A stretch of 64,000 nucleotides of DNA from Pseudooceanicola endophyticus (GCF_018760365.1 NZ_JAHIAB010000017.1:19204-83203); one strand, 5' to 3'; shown: positions 34,029 through 43,419, counted from the stretch's first letter. A program made the numbers and translations. The notes: generated by a model from the sequence alone, not told the origin.

Positions 34029-34514
34029 CTATTTTCCTTCCGTCTGTCTTTTGTCCAGAAACCGCGCCGTGGCTGGGCCTTGGTGCCCCAGGCCTGCACC
34101 GCCTCGTCCAGATTGTCCCTCGTTGCTGATCAGCGTGAACATCGGCAACAGCTGGCCGCTGGCACTTGGAACAAAGGTCACCTTTACAGGCTCCCCAATT
34201 TGAACACTGCTGACATCACACTCTGTCAGAGCGCTCAAAATGATCGGGCCCTCGGCCAGCTTGACATAGGCGATGCAGTGGGGCGCGCCGCAGCGCTGTG
34301 TAATGCTGAAGGCATAGATCTTCCCTGCCCCGCTGGCCTCGAACCATTCCGTTTCCGGACGCCCGGTAAAGGGGCTGATCCGCCGCGGGGGATGAAAGGC
34401 ACGTCCCGAACCCAGGCAGCGCTTCAGCAGCAGACGACCTTCGTTGGCCGCATCCCAGAACTCGGCGGTTTCCGACGTCGGCTCCGGGGCGATTGGAAGC
34501 GTGGTTCCGCTCAT
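34029..34514 (-). CDS. DUF35 OB-fold protein with degenerate zinc ribbon
   Basis: A 161-residue DUF35/ChsH2-like protein: an N-terminal rubredoxin-like segment followed by an OB-fold (GKIYAFSITQR, IAYVKLAEGPIILSAL, VKVTFVPSASG). These proteins pair with thiolase-like enzymes. In ordinary members the first part has CxxC...CxxC; here it is CLGS (33-36) and SPFT (47-50), leaving one of four cysteines, so it probably binds no zinc. It begins 1 base after the thiolase-like gene, confirming the pair. A zinc-free DUF35 in a zinc-starvation operon is notable. Confidence 0.82.
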   Translation of the reverse strand: MSGTTLPIAPEPTSETAEFWDAANEGRLLLKRCLGSGRAFHPPRRISPFTGRPETEWFEASGAGKIYAFSITQRCGAPHCIAYVKLAEGPIILSALTECDVSSVQIGEPVKVTFVPSASGQLLPMFTLISNEGQSGRGGAGLGHQGPATARFLDKRQTEGK

Positions 34515-34515
34515 T

Positions 34516-35700
34516 TCAAACCCTTTCAAGAATGAGAGTTGCGCTGCCGTGCCGGGACGCGAGCTGTCCCCCGGTGCCATGCACAAGAGCCAAGCCGCAA
34601 TCGGGCACCTGCACTGCCGGATGCGCCTCGCCGCGGAGCTGCCGCACCGCCTCGATCAGCTTCGTCATGCCCCCTCGATTGCCGGGATGATTGCTGCAAA
34701 GGCCGCCGCCATCCGTGTTGATCGCAAGTCGGCCAACCCCGGCAATCAGGTTTCCGTCTGCCACGAACCGACCGCCCTGGCCGACCGGACAGAACCCGAG
34801 GTTTTCGAGTTGAACGAGCACGGTGATCGTGAAGCTGTCGTAGATCGACGCATAACGAATGTCCTCTGGCCTCACACCTGCTTCGGCGAAAGCCTCTGCG
34901 CCCGATTTCACGCCACCGGATTCGAGAATGTCGAAATAGCCTCCGTTCAGATGCTTGACCGTGAATCCCGCTCCTGTTGGGGTGATCATCGGTCGGTCGA
35001 GCGCCCGGGCCACGTCCGGGTGGACAATGACCAGAGCCCCTCCGCCGTCGCTGATGACGCAGCAATCCAACCGGTGCAAAGGGGTTGCGACCATCGGCGA
35101 GGCGAGGACATCCTCCACCGTCACGACCTGGCGAAGCATCGCATTGGGATTGTGCTGCGCGTGGTGTGACGCGGCAACCTTGATCCAGGCAAGTTGTTCT
35201 GGCGTGGTCCCATGTTCGTACATGTGCCGAGCAGCCACCATCCCATACATGTTGGTGACAACCGGGCCATAAGGCAGTTCAAACTGCGCTTCATGCGCCG
35301 ATTGTGTCTGCTCTGCATGCATGCGCTCGGGCGAGAGGCGCTCAGCCCGGGGACGACCCGCTTGGGTGATCAGCGCGACCCGGCACTTGCCCGCCACGAT
35401 GGCCTGAACGGCATGGGAGACATGGTTGATATAGGCCGATCCCCAGCTTTCCGTGGTGTCCAGATGCCGGAGATCCAGCCCGAGGTATTCAACCATCGAA
35501 AATGGGCCACAGCCCGGCGCGTCCCAGCCCGCCACGTCGCCCGCACAGAAGTATCCATCAACATCGCTGAGGGTGAGCCCTGCATCGGCCAGGGCGCCGA
35601 CGGCAACTTCGGCATGCAATTGCGCGAGCGGAATGCGCGTCGCGTCACGGGTAGGATGCTCGTAGGCGCCGACGACAAATGCCTGGTTCCTCAGGGTCAT
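34516..35700 (-). CDS. Thiolase-superfamily protein (SCP2/Ltp2-like), nucleophile Cys missing
   Basis: A 394-residue thiolase-fold protein. Homologous landmarks: [12 protein letters not shown] at the N-terminus, [26 protein letters not shown] near residue 80, and the C-terminal [14 protein letters not shown]. True thiolases have a nucleophilic Cys in the region reading ESWGSA (84-89) here, so claisen chemistry by that Cys is not expected. Ltp2-type aldolases, which also pair with DUF35 proteins, lack it as well, so retro-aldol cleavage of a CoA ester is one candidate. Its ATG overlaps the folE2 stop. Confidence 0.82.
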   Translation of the reverse strand: MTLRNQAFVVGAYEHPTRDATRIPLAQLHAEVAVGALADAGLTLSDVDGYFCAGDVAGWDAPGCGPFSMVEYLGLDLRHLDTTESWGSAYINHVSHAVQAIVAGKCRVALITQAGRPRAERLSPERMHAEQTQSAHEAQFELPYGPVVTNMYGMVAARHMYEHGTTPEQLAWIKVAASHHAQHNPNAMLRQVVTVEDVLASPMVATPLHRLDCCVISDGGGALVIVHPDVARALDRPMITPTGAGFTVKHLNGGYFDILESGGVKSGAEAFAEAGVRPEDIRYASIYDSFTITVLVQLENLGFCPVGQGGRFVADGNLIAGVGRLAINTDGGGLCSNHPGNRGGMTKLIEAVRQLRGEAHPAVQVPDCGLALVHGTGGQLASRHGSATLILERV

Positions 35701-36635
35701 GGCGCCCCTCCCAGACCCTCTGCCAAGCTCCCCGCCGCGTCCGGTTCGGCCCAGGCGACAGCGTCATGGGGATGAAGGCTCTCGATATGGCGCACATGGA
35801 CCTTCGGCGCATGGAACCCGTCCAAGGCACAGGCGATACGCCGCGCAGCATCTTCGACAAACATCAGGTTGCGCCCATTGAGCACCGCAAAGGCCTGCTC
35901 ATCTGCGCGCTTCACGCCTGTCTGTACCGGGGTCTGTACGGCCGCTTCGATCTGATCAATAAGGGCGACCAACCCGAGCCGATCCTCTCGTTCAGGATCT
36001 TGGGAGACCGAAACCCGGGCCTCACTGCGCTGACTATGGGGCGTCGCCGCAGTTGCGTGTATGTTAAGCCATGCCGCGATCTCATCCGGGCTTACCTCTT
36101 TGCGACCCGCACACGCCTCCCGAAAGGCCTCTGCGACCACCTGTCGCGAAAGCGCGGCCGAGCAGGGACAGGTCGAGGAGTAAACAACGCAGACCTCGGT
36201 CCGGCAGGAAAACCGCCCCTTGATCAGGCTTGCATCGATCTGCACCGGATAGGACTTCCAACCGGCCAGACCATCGGTCACCAAGGCGGGCCGGCGGATC
36301 AGCAGGTTGAACTCTATGCGCAGCCGCGCATTGCCGCTGCCACAATCGGCATGGCTGTCGAGCATGCGATGAAGAAGCCCCTTGAGAGCGCCAGGGGACA
36401 CGGCGGTGTCTGCACCGAACGCATCGAGCAGTCGATAGAGCCGCGACATGTGGATGCCTTTGGCCTCCGGGCGCGGAAGGTCGACCTGCATATCGACACG
36501 GGCATGCAAATTGGCCGGGCAATCGGGCTCCGAGACTTGCAAGGGCAAGTCAATGCCCTGCATGCCCACCCAGCCAAGAGGAAGCCGGGCGGAGGCCGTC
36601 TCGGAAAGCGAAATATCGGGAAGTTCGGCGTTCAT
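35697..36635 (-). CDS. folE2: GTP cyclohydrolase FolE2 (type IB, zinc-independent)
   Basis: A 312-residue FolE2. The enzyme makes dihydroneopterin triphosphate for folate synthesis and, unlike FolE, does not need zinc, so it is a classic Zur-regulated substitute. Readable family blocks are [15 protein letters not shown] near residue 59, [14 protein letters not shown] near 151 (with the Cys expected at the metal/active site), [14 protein letters not shown] near 194 and [12 protein letters not shown] near 255. The gene follows zur after 123 bases and overlaps the thiolase-like gene. Confidence 0.93.
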   Translation of the reverse strand: MNAELPDISLSETASARLPLGWVGMQGIDLPLQVSEPDCPANLHARVDMQVDLPRPEAKGIHMSRLYRLLDAFGADTAVSPGALKGLLHRMLDSHADCGSGNARLRIEFNLLIRRPALVTDGLAGWKSYPVQIDASLIKGRFSCRTEVCVVYSSTCPCSAALSRQVVAEAFREACAGRKEVSPDEIAAWLNIHATAATPHSQRSEARVSVSQDPEREDRLGLVALIDQIEAAVQTPVQTGVKRADEQAFAVLNGRNLMFVEDAARRIACALDGFHAPKVHVRHIESLHPHDAVAWAEPDAAGSLAEGLGGAP

Positions 36636-36758
36636 ATCCAGGTAAACCTGCTCTTTGATACAGTATCGACTGGCGGGCGGTCCGATGCCGCCACGCCGCT
36701 GGCCGCGCAGTTGGCAGCGGACAGCAAACAGCCTCCAGCTTGGGGGGCATCGGATCAG

Positions 36759-37190
36759 CTATTGCGGAGAGCCTCCGGCCCCTACCCCCTCCGGCGCAGG
36801 CATGCGCGCGTTGCAGGCCGCACAGATGCCATGAACCTCGATGACATGGTGTTGCGAGCTGAATCCGGTTTCGGCAACGACGTGGGAGACAGCCTCCACT
36901 ACCTCGCCTGCGAGGTGCTCCTCGACGTACCCGCAGCTCTCGCAGATCGACAGGATGGAAGCGCTCGCATGCACCTTGCTCTGACAGGCGACATAGGCCT
37001 TCAGTGACTCGACCCGATGGGCCTGGCCCTTGCTCGTCAGCGAGGAAAGCGCCCGATAGACGGCCGGCGGCGCAATCTTCGGATGGGCGTCCCGCAACGC
37101 CTCCAGCACCTTATAGGCTGACAGGGCCACATTGCGGCGGCGCAATATGGCAAGCACGTCCGCCTGCATCTGTTCCCCAGGCGTCGTCAT
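36759..37190 (-). CDS. zur: Zinc uptake regulator Zur (Fur family)
   Basis: A 143-residue Fur-family repressor. Its central part aligns well with E. coli Zur: LSAYKVLEALRDAHPKIAPPAVYRALSSL (winged helix), HRVESLKAYVAC, then the structural zinc pairs CESCG and CAAC, with HHVIEVHGIC in the regulatory site. With zinc it should repress zinc-sparing genes. The ATG at 37190 overlaps the thrS stop (TGATG). It lies within the operon it probably controls, which implies autoregulation. Confidence 0.9.
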   Translation of the reverse strand: MTTPGEQMQADVLAILRRRNVALSAYKVLEALRDAHPKIAPPAVYRALSSLTSKGQAHRVESLKAYVACQSKVHASASILSICESCGYVEEHLAGEVVEAVSHVVAETGFSSQHHVIEVHGICAACNARMPAPEGVGAGGSPQ

Positions 37191-39112
37191 CAGCCCAGCT
37201 CCCGGGGGGGACGCGCCTGCCGTGCCAGACAATCAACGGCCTCCCCAAGATCCAGCGTCCGCGTCCCCTCGGTGCCGTGGCGGCGGATCGTGACAGTTCC
37301 CTGCTCGGCCTCCCGAGCACCGAGGGCGATCTGAACAGGCACCTTCCTCAGCGCATGTTCACGCACCTTGTAGCCGATCTTCTCGTTGCGCAGATCGGTC
37401 TCGACACGCAACCCGGATGCCCGAAGCACCTTCGCCACCTCGGTCGCCCATCCATCGGCAGCCTCGGTGACGGTCGCGACCACGACCTGGATGGGCGCTA
37501 GCCAGAGCGGCAGGTGACCGGCATGGTGTTCGATCAGGATGCCGGTGAAGCGCTCCAGCGACCCGAACAGTGCCCGGTGCAGCATGACCGGCGCCAGCTT
37601 TTCCCCCGAGGGCGCGACATAGGTCGAGCCAAAACGCTCGGGCAGATTGAAATCGACCTGCAGCGTTCCGCATTGCCAGTCCCGTCCGATGGCATCCCGC
37701 AGAACGTATTCCAGCTTGGGGCCGTAGAAGGCCCCCTCCCCTTCGAAGATCGTATAGGGATGCCCGGCCTGGTCGAGAGCCTCGCGCAATGCCCCCTCGG
37801 AGCGATCCCAGCTTTCCTCGCTTCCGATTCGGTTTTCGGGCCGGGTGGAGAGCTTGATACGCACGTCCCCGAAGCCGAAATCGCGATAGATCGACATCAC
37901 CAGGTCGTTGACCTTCAGGCATTCCTCGGTCAGCTGCCCGGGGGTGCAATAGATATGCGCATCGTCCTGGGTGAAGCTGCGCACCCTGAGCAACCCGTGC
38001 AGCGCGCCCGATGGCTCATATCGATGCACCTTGCCGAATTCGGCCAGCTTCAGCGGCAGATCACGATAGCTCTTGGTGCCCTGCCCGTAGATCAGCATGT
38101 GACCGGGGCAGTTCATCGGCTTCAGCGCATAGTCGCGGTCATCCTGGGTTTTGGCCAGGAACATGTTTTCACGGTAATTCTGCCAGTGACCAGAGGTCTC
38201 CCACAGGCTGCGGTCCATGATGTCGGGCGAATTCACCTCGACATAGCCGGCCTCTTCCTGACGCGCGCGCATGTAGCCGATCAGCGTCTGGAACAGCCGC
38301 CAGCCATTCGGGTGCCAGAAGACAGATCCCGGGGCGACCTCCTCGAAATGAAACAGGTTCATCTCGCGGCCAAGCCGCCGGTGGTCGCGCTTTTCGGCCT
38401 CGGCCATCATGGTCATATGGGCCTCGAGCGCCACCTTATCCGCGAAGGCCACGCCATAGATCCGACTGAGCATCTTGTTGTTCGCATCGCCCCGCCAATA
38501 GGCCCCGGCAACACGCGTCAGCCTGAAAGCCGTCCCGGCATCGCCCGTCGTGCGCATATGGGGGCCACGACACAGGTCCAGCCAGTCGCCCTGCCGATAG
38601 ATCGTGACCGGCTCTCCCTTGGGGATCGCGTCAAGCAGCGCGATCTTGTAGGGCTCGCCCGCGGCCTCGAAATGGGCGCGGGCTTCCTCCCGCCCCCATT
38701 CCTCGCAGGTGAAGGGGGTGCGGGCGGCGATGATTTCGCGCATCTTCTTCTCGATGACCGGCAGGTCTTCGGGCGTGAAGGGCGTTTCGCGGTCGAAATC
38801 GTAGTAGAAGCCATGTTCGATGGCCGGGCCGATCGCCGTGCGCGTCCCGGGCCAAAGGGCCTGCACCGCTTCGGCCAGCACATGGGCCAGGTCGTGGCGG
38901 ATCAGGTCAAGCGCGCGGGGGTCATCGCGCGCAACCAGCTCCACCGCCGCGCCATCGGGCAGCGGCGCGGACAGGTCGCTCAGCCGCCCGTCCACAATCG
39001 CGGCCACCGTGCGTTTGGCAAGGCTCGGCCCGATGGAGGCCGCCAGATCGGCGGCGGTGCTGGACGCGGACAGGGCGCGACTGGCCCCGTCGGGAAGACG
39101 GATGTGGATCAT
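37190..39112 (-). CDS. thrS: Threonyl-tRNA synthetase, Zur-operon paralogue
   Basis: A full-length 640-residue ThrRS: TGS domain (1-62), editing domain with [17 protein letters not shown], class II core (motif 1 and [58 protein letters not shown]) and anticodon-binding domain. The three zinc ligands of the core (Cys in MNCPGH, His in ALHGL, His in MLHRALFG) are kept, so it is not zinc-free; such paralogues may have altered affinity or supply. A housekeeping thrS presumably lies elsewhere. The ATG at 39112 overlaps the yidD stop. Confidence 0.92.
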   Translation of the reverse strand: MIHIRLPDGASRALSASSTAADLAASIGPSLAKRTVAAIVDGRLSDLSAPLPDGAAVELVARDDPRALDLIRHDLAHVLAEAVQALWPGTRTAIGPAIEHGFYYDFDRETPFTPEDLPVIEKKMREIIAARTPFTCEEWGREEARAHFEAAGEPYKIALLDAIPKGEPVTIYRQGDWLDLCRGPHMRTTGDAGTAFRLTRVAGAYWRGDANNKMLSRIYGVAFADKVALEAHMTMMAEAEKRDHRRLGREMNLFHFEEVAPGSVFWHPNGWRLFQTLIGYMRARQEEAGYVEVNSPDIMDRSLWETSGHWQNYRENMFLAKTQDDRDYALKPMNCPGHMLIYGQGTKSYRDLPLKLAEFGKVHRYEPSGALHGLLRVRSFTQDDAHIYCTPGQLTEECLKVNDLVMSIYRDFGFGDVRIKLSTRPENRIGSEESWDRSEGALREALDQAGHPYTIFEGEGAFYGPKLEYVLRDAIGRDWQCGTLQVDFNLPERFGSTYVAPSGEKLAPVMLHRALFGSLERFTGILIEHHAGHLPLWLAPIQVVVATVTEAADGWATEVAKVLRASGLRVETDLRNEKIGYKVREHALRKVPVQIALGAREAEQGTVTIRRHGTEGTRTLDLGEAVDCLARQARPPRELG

Positions 39113-39357
39113 TTCGTGGCCTTTCGGTTCGGGACGGGCGGCACCGGGTCGTATCCTGACCCGCCCCATGGATTGCATCGCGCTACGCGGCAGATCGTCA
39201 GCCACAGCCCACGCAGGGGCCCGTGGGCTTCCAGCACCTCGATGGCATAGGCAGAACAGGTCGGCTGAAACCGGCAGGCATGGCCCAGCCAGGGCGACAG
39301 GAACAGCCGGTAGCCCCGGAACGGCAGGACCAGAAGCCAGACAATCGCCGCCCTCAT
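39109..39357 (-). CDS. yidD: YidD-type membrane protein insertion efficiency factor
   Basis: An 82-residue YidD/UPF0161 protein. The signature [54 protein letters not shown]...GYDPVP is complete, with its three conserved cysteines. It is a small inner-membrane-associated protein helping YidC-dependent insertion, usually beside rnpA-yidC. Here it sits between cysS and thrS, overlapping both by ATGA, so it is expressed with the zinc operon, possibly as a low-zinc copy. Confidence 0.92.
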   Translation of the reverse strand: MRAAIVWLLVLPFRGYRLFLSPWLGHACRFQPTCSAYAIEVLEAHGPLRGLWLTICRVARCNPWGGSGYDPVPPVPNRKATK

Positions 39358-40694
39358 GCCCTCACCCGCCAACGGCTTTCACCGTCAGCGTCCTCGATCT
39401 CGACCCCCATAGCGGTCAGCTTGTCGCGCAGCGCATCCGCACGGGCCCAGTCGTGCGCGGCACGGGCGCAGGCGCGTTCGGCGATGAGCGCTTCAATCCG
39501 GGCTACATCGGCCGCACCGGCCTGGCTCCAGGCGGTCGGGTCCTGCTCCAGCAACCCCAGAAGCCCGCCCGCTTGCCGCAAGGCCGCCGCAAGCTCGGCC
39601 CGCCGGGCTGGATCGGTGGCGGCGTGGATTTGCCCCGCAAGCGCATGAAGCGCAGCCAGCGCTGCTGGCGCGTTCAGATCGTCATCGAGCGCGGCGCGCA
39701 CCGGCGCCATGTCCTCATCCTGCGCCTCGGCGGGTGGCTGATCGCGCAGCGCTCCGTAAAGTCGGTCAAGCGCCGCCCGCGCGGCGTGCGGCGTCTCGTC
39801 CGTCCAGTCCAGAGGCTGGCGGTACTGCGCGGACAAAAGCGCATAGCGGATCGCCTCGCCCGGCATGTCCGCCAGCAGATCCCGCACCAGAAGGACATTG
39901 CCGAGAGACTTCGACATCTTGGCCCCCGACACGGTGACATGGCCGTTATGGACCCAGAACCGCGCATCGGTACCCTGGGCGATCTCGTTCTCATGATGCG
40001 GAAAGCGCAGGTCGATCCCGCCGCCATGGATGTCGATGTGATCCCCCAGATGGGTGCGGATCATGGCCGTGCATTCGATATGCCACCCAGGGCGGCCAAA
40101 GCCCCAGGGGCTGTCCCACCCCGGCTGCCCGGCCTGTGAAGGTTTCCAGAGCACGAAATCACGCGGGTCGCGCTTCCAGGGCGCAACCTCGACCCGGGCA
40201 CCGGCACGTATTTCATCGGGATTTGCACCTGATAGGCGGCCATAGGCGGCAAAACTCGGGACATGGAACAGCGCGTGGCCTTCGGCGGCATAGGCGTGAC
40301 CTGCGGCGATCAGCTCTTCGATGATCGCGATCATCTGTGAAATGTGGTCCGTCGCGCGCGGCTCGACATCCGGCGGCAGGACGCCCAGGGCGGCAAGGTC
40401 AGCGTGATAGGCGGCGGTGAAACGGGCCGAAATCGCGTCACAGGGGACACCGGCAGCGGCGGCCGCTGCGATGATCTTGTCATCCACATCGGTGATGTTG
40501 CGCGCATAGGTCAGCCGCGGGAACCGGGCGCGCAGCACCCGTGTCAGAACGTCGAATACGACCGCGGGCCGCGCGTTGCCGATATGGGCATAGGAATAGA
40601 CCGTCGGCCCGCAGACGTACATGCGCAGCTGTCCGGGATCCCGCGGAACGAAAGGTTCAACCCTGCGCCCCATAGAGTTGAAAAGACGTAACAT
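39354..40694 (-). CDS. cysS: Cysteinyl-tRNA synthetase, Zur-operon paralogue
   Basis: A 446-residue class I synthetase. HIGH-type motif HIGNARP (near residue 36) and KMSKSLGN (near 259) are present. The four zinc ligands known from E. coli CysRS seem kept: Cys in MYVCGPTVY, Cys in GWHIECTAM, and His and Glu in [10 protein letters not shown]. First gene of the minus-strand operon; the ATG at 40694 fits the family N-terminus, and the candidate Zur box lies 112 bases upstream. Paralogues of cysS occur in known zinc-starvation regulons. Confidence 0.92.
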   Translation of the reverse strand: MLRLFNSMGRRVEPFVPRDPGQLRMYVCGPTVYSYAHIGNARPAVVFDVLTRVLRARFPRLTYARNITDVDDKIIAAAAAAGVPCDAISARFTAAYHADLAALGVLPPDVEPRATDHISQMIAIIEELIAAGHAYAAEGHALFHVPSFAAYGRLSGANPDEIRAGARVEVAPWKRDPRDFVLWKPSQAGQPGWDSPWGFGRPGWHIECTAMIRTHLGDHIDIHGGGIDLRFPHHENEIAQGTDARFWVHNGHVTVSGAKMSKSLGNVLLVRDLLADMPGEAIRYALLSAQYRQPLDWTDETPHAARAALDRLYGALRDQPPAEAQDEDMAPVRAALDDDLNAPAALAALHALAGQIHAATDPARRAELAAALRQAGGLLGLLEQDPTAWSQAGAADVARIEALIAERACARAAHDWARADALRDKLTAMGVEIEDADGESRWRVRA

Positions 40695-40805
40695 CTTCAA
40701 CTAACCGCCTCAAAGAACAACGTGATTTCAATTCCTTGAACGCTCTCGGATACCCTTGGCTGCGCCATCTCTTTACTTCTCCAACCTGATCGGCCAAACA
40801 GGAGT

Positions 40806-40822
40806 ATGTTACATTATAACAT
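40806..40822. promoter_or_regulatory. Candidate Zur box between cysS and hisI
   Basis: ATGTTA-CATTA-TAACAT is a perfect 6+6 inverted repeat in AT-rich DNA and closely resembles Zur boxes built on (A)TGTTATA-TATAACA(T). It is the only such site in the region I can see, lies in the cysS-hisI divergent gap, and would control both the nine-gene minus operon and the hisI-ribD-pyrC set. Its distance to the hisI GTG (20 bases) puts it over the promoter core. Confidence 0.8.
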
Positions 40823-40842
40823 TACACAAGAGACCAAACGCA

Positions 40843-41319
40843 GTGACGACAAATCTGACATTCCAACCGCGAACCTCTGTCGAACAGGTCGAGGAAGGGA
40901 CTGACCTCTCACCCAAGTTTGGATCGGATGGCCTGCTGCCCTGCATCACCACCGATGCCCGTAGCGGCGAGGTCCTGATGCTGGGCTGGATGAACGACGA
41001 AGCGCTGCGCCTGACAATCACCACCGGCGAGGCGCATTACTTCAGCCGATCGCGGCAAAGCGTCTGGCACAAGGGTGCCACATCCGGCCTGCTGCAGAAG
41101 GTGGTCGAAGCGCGTATCGACGACGATCAGGATGCGATCTGGCTCAGCGTGAAGGTCACCGGTTCGGGCGCGTCCTGCCATGTCGGCTATCGCTCCTGTT
41201 TCTATCGCGCCCTGCCTGTCGGGACCGACGCGGGCAAACCGCTGGCATTTGTCGAGGATCGGAAAACCTTTGACCCACTCAAGGTCTATGGCGATGCCCC
41301 CAATCCGACCCAGCTGTGA
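40843..41319 (+). CDS. hisI: Phosphoribosyl-AMP cyclohydrolase paralogue (HisI), metal-site variant
   Basis: A 158-residue HisI, which opens the adenine ring in histidine synthesis and normally binds zinc via three cysteines. Two are visible in CHVGYRSC (Cys112, Cys119). The third should lie in the DCDxD motif, but here the motif is DDDQD, with Asp94 instead of Cys. That suggests a changed metal requirement, as expected for a low-zinc paralogue. I use the GTG at 40843 because the region upstream is the Zur box; starts further upstream would run through it. Confidence 0.88.
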   Translation: MTTNLTFQPRTSVEQVEEGTDLSPKFGSDGLLPCITTDARSGEVLMLGWMNDEALRLTITTGEAHYFSRSRQSVWHKGATSGLLQKVVEARIDDDQDAIWLSVKVTGSGASCHVGYRSCFYRALPVGTDAGKPLAFVEDRKTFDPLKVYGDAPNPTQL

Positions 41320-41331
41320 CACCTGCACTGG

Positions 41332-42009
41332 ATGCAACATGCGCTGACCCTGGCCGCAGGGATGCGCGGGCATGTCTGGCCGAACCCGCCCGTTGGCTGT
41401 GTCATAGCCCGCAACGATGACCTGATCGCCGAGGCGGCCACGGATCCGGGCGGTCGCCCTCATGCAGAACGCAAGGCACTGGAACTTGCCGGTTCCGCTG
41501 CGGCGGGGGCCACGCTTTATGTCACGCTGGAGCCCTGCTGCCATTGGGGAAGAACGCCTCCCTGTGCCGATGCCATCATTGCGGCCCGCGTTTCGCGGGT
41601 CGTCTGCGCCATTCAGGATCCAGATCCGAGGGTGAACGGTGGTGGCGTTGCCAGGTTGCGGGCGGCAGGTGTCGATGTAGAGGTCGGCCTTGGCGCCGAA
41701 GAGGCGAGGACACTGATGTCGGGCTTCTTCCATCGCGTAGAGACCGGCACGCCGGAAGTCATTGTACTGGAACGGCCCCCGGTCGCGATACCCGCGGGGA
41801 TAGATGCGGTCATCCGCTCTGACGGGGATCGCGCAACCCTCATCACGCGCAACGAAACGAGGGCCGAGCGTTTCCGCCTTGCGGAACCGCCAGGCCATGG
41901 GTTGCCTTCGCGCCTGGGAGAAATGGGGCTGACCTCGGTCGCCGTGGCGATCGATGATCCGATTGCACCCCAACTGCTTGCCACCCCGTTCCCGGGGAGG
42001 AGGGTCTAG
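41332..42009 (+). CDS. RibD-like deaminase with reduced reductase domain
   Basis: A 225-residue protein related to RibD, the riboflavin-pathway pyrimidine deaminase/reductase. The deaminase half is complete, with PNPPVGCVI, PHAERKALELAG (His-Ala-Glu) and TLEPCCHWGRTPPC (two cysteines of the zinc site). The reductase half is cut to about 85 residues (RibD is about 360 in total) and lacks its typical binding loops, though HGLPSRLGEMGLTSVAVAI recalls the family. It follows hisI by 12 bases. Whether it serves riboflavin synthesis or another deamination in zinc shortage is open. Confidence 0.78.
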   Translation: MQHALTLAAGMRGHVWPNPPVGCVIARNDDLIAEAATDPGGRPHAERKALELAGSAAAGATLYVTLEPCCHWGRTPPCADAIIAARVSRVVCAIQDPDPRVNGGGVARLRAAGVDVEVGLGAEEARTLMSGFFHRVETGTPEVIVLERPPVAIPAGIDAVIRSDGDRATLITRNETRAERFRLAEPPGHGLPSRLGEMGLTSVAVAIDDPIAPQLLATPFPGRRV

Positions 42010-42090
42010 GCGCCCCTCACAGTCCGATCACACAGGACCGCCCCGCAGGAAGGCGCGCGTGACCTGAAAGAGAACAGGAAAGCTACGATC

Positions 42091-43419
42091 ATGGCCCACT
42101 ATGATACCCTTTTCAGAAACGGCACGATTGCCAATCAGGACGGTGTCAGCTCCGCTGACATCGGGGTGCGCGCCGGGCGCATCGCCGCGCTTGGCTGCCT
42201 GAGCGGTGATACTGCGACACATGTGGAAGACTGCACTGGCCTGCACATCCTGCCGGGTGTCATCGACACGCAGGTCCATTTCCGCGACCCCGGCCTGACC
42301 CACAAGGAAGATCTTGAAACCGGCTCTCTCGGGGCCGTCATGGGCGGCGTGACCGGGGTCTTCGAGATGCCCAACACGGATCCCCTGACGACAACGCAGG
42401 AGGCTTTCGAGGCCAAGATCGCCTCGGCCACAGGCCGGATGCATTGCGATTTCGCCTTTTACATCGGCGGCACCCACGACAACATTTCCGAGCTTGCGAT
42501 GCTGGAAAAGCTGCCCGGTTGCGCCGGGATCAAAGTCTTCATGGGCTCATCGACTGGCGCGCTTCTGGTGCAGGACGACGCGGGGATCGAGGCGATCCTC
42601 TCCGCGCTCTCGCGCCGAGCCGCCTTTCATAGCGAAGACGAATACATGCTGGAACAGCGCAAGCCCCTGCGGGTGCCGGGTGATCCTTCCAGCCACCCCG
42701 TCTGGCGCTCTCCCGAGGTTGCGCTGAGTTCGACCAGACGGCTGGTCGCCCTGGCTAAGAAGACAGGCAAGCGCATCCATGTCCTGCACGTTTCGACCGG
42801 CGAGGAGATGGAGTTCCTGGCCGACCACAAGGACGTGGCCAGCGTCGAGGTCACGCCGCATCACCTGACGCTGGATGACACCGCCTATGCCCGCCTTGGC
42901 AATTACGCGCAGATGAATCCTCCGATCCGCGACGGGGTGCAGCGCAGGCGGATCTGGCAAGGCGTGGAGAACGGGGTCGCCGATATCCTTGGCTCCGACC
43001 ATGCGCCACACACACGGGCGGAAAAGGACCTGCCCTATCCACAAAGCCATTCCGGAATGACCGGCGTCCAGACGCTGGTGCCGACAATGCTGGACCATGT
43101 CAACGCGGGCCGGATGAGCCTTGCCCGCTTCGTCGACATGACCAGTGCCGGGGCCAACCGTCTGTTCGGAATCGCGGGAAAGGGACGCATCGCCGTAGGG
43201 TACGACGCCGATCTGACGATCGTGGACCTGAAGCGCCGCGAGACGATTACAAATGACTGGATTGCCTCGCGGGCGGGCTGGACGCCCTATGATGGCGTGA
43301 CGGTCACCGGCTGGCCGGTGGGCACCGTGGTTCGCGGGCATCGGGTGATGTGGCAGGGAGAGCTGCTGACGCCAGCCAAAGGGCAGCCCATGCGGTTTCT
43401 CGAGGCATTGCCGCACTGA
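42091..43419 (+). CDS. pyrC: Dihydroorotase family protein (PyrC-type paralogue)
   Basis: A 442-residue amidohydrolase of the dihydroorotase family: GVIDTQVHFRDPGLTHKEDLETGSLGAVMGGVTGVFEMPNT, GIKVFMGSSTG with the carbamylated Lys, FHSEDE, VLHVSTGEEM and LGSDHAPHT. The first metal motif, DxHxH in most members, is DTQVH here, so one His ligand is Gln61; I recall this as a feature of an alphaproteobacterial subgroup. Pyrimidine synthesis needs zinc at this step, and a second dihydroorotase is a known Zur target in pseudomonads. Last gene of the plus arm. Confidence 0.85.
   Translation: MAHYDTLFRNGTIANQDGVSSADIGVRAGRIAALGCLSGDTATHVEDCTGLHILPGVIDTQVHFRDPGLTHKEDLETGSLGAVMGGVTGVFEMPNTDPLTTTQEAFEAKIASATGRMHCDFAFYIGGTHDNISELAMLEKLPGCAGIKVFMGSSTGALLVQDDAGIEAILSALSRRAAFHSEDEYMLEQRKPLRVPGDPSSHPVWRSPEVALSSTRRLVALAKKTGKRIHVLHVSTGEEMEFLADHKDVASVEVTPHHLTLDDTAYARLGNYAQMNPPIRDGVQRRRIWQGVENGVADILGSDHAPHTRAEKDLPYPQSHSGMTGVQTLVPTMLDHVNAGRMSLARFVDMTSAGANRLFGIAGKGRIAVGYDADLTIVDLKRRETITNDWIASRAGWTPYDGVTVTGWPVGTVVRGHRVMWQGELLTPAKGQPMRFLEALPH

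Noticed and set aside
37190..40694. CysRS and ThrRS as zinc-free enzymes
   Set aside because: The zinc ligands known from E. coli enzymes are visible in both, so only their placement under Zur, not their chemistry, marks them as special.
40756..40842. A longer HisI start upstream of 40843
   Set aside because: It would place the candidate Zur box inside the coding region, and the extra residues do not resemble HisI.
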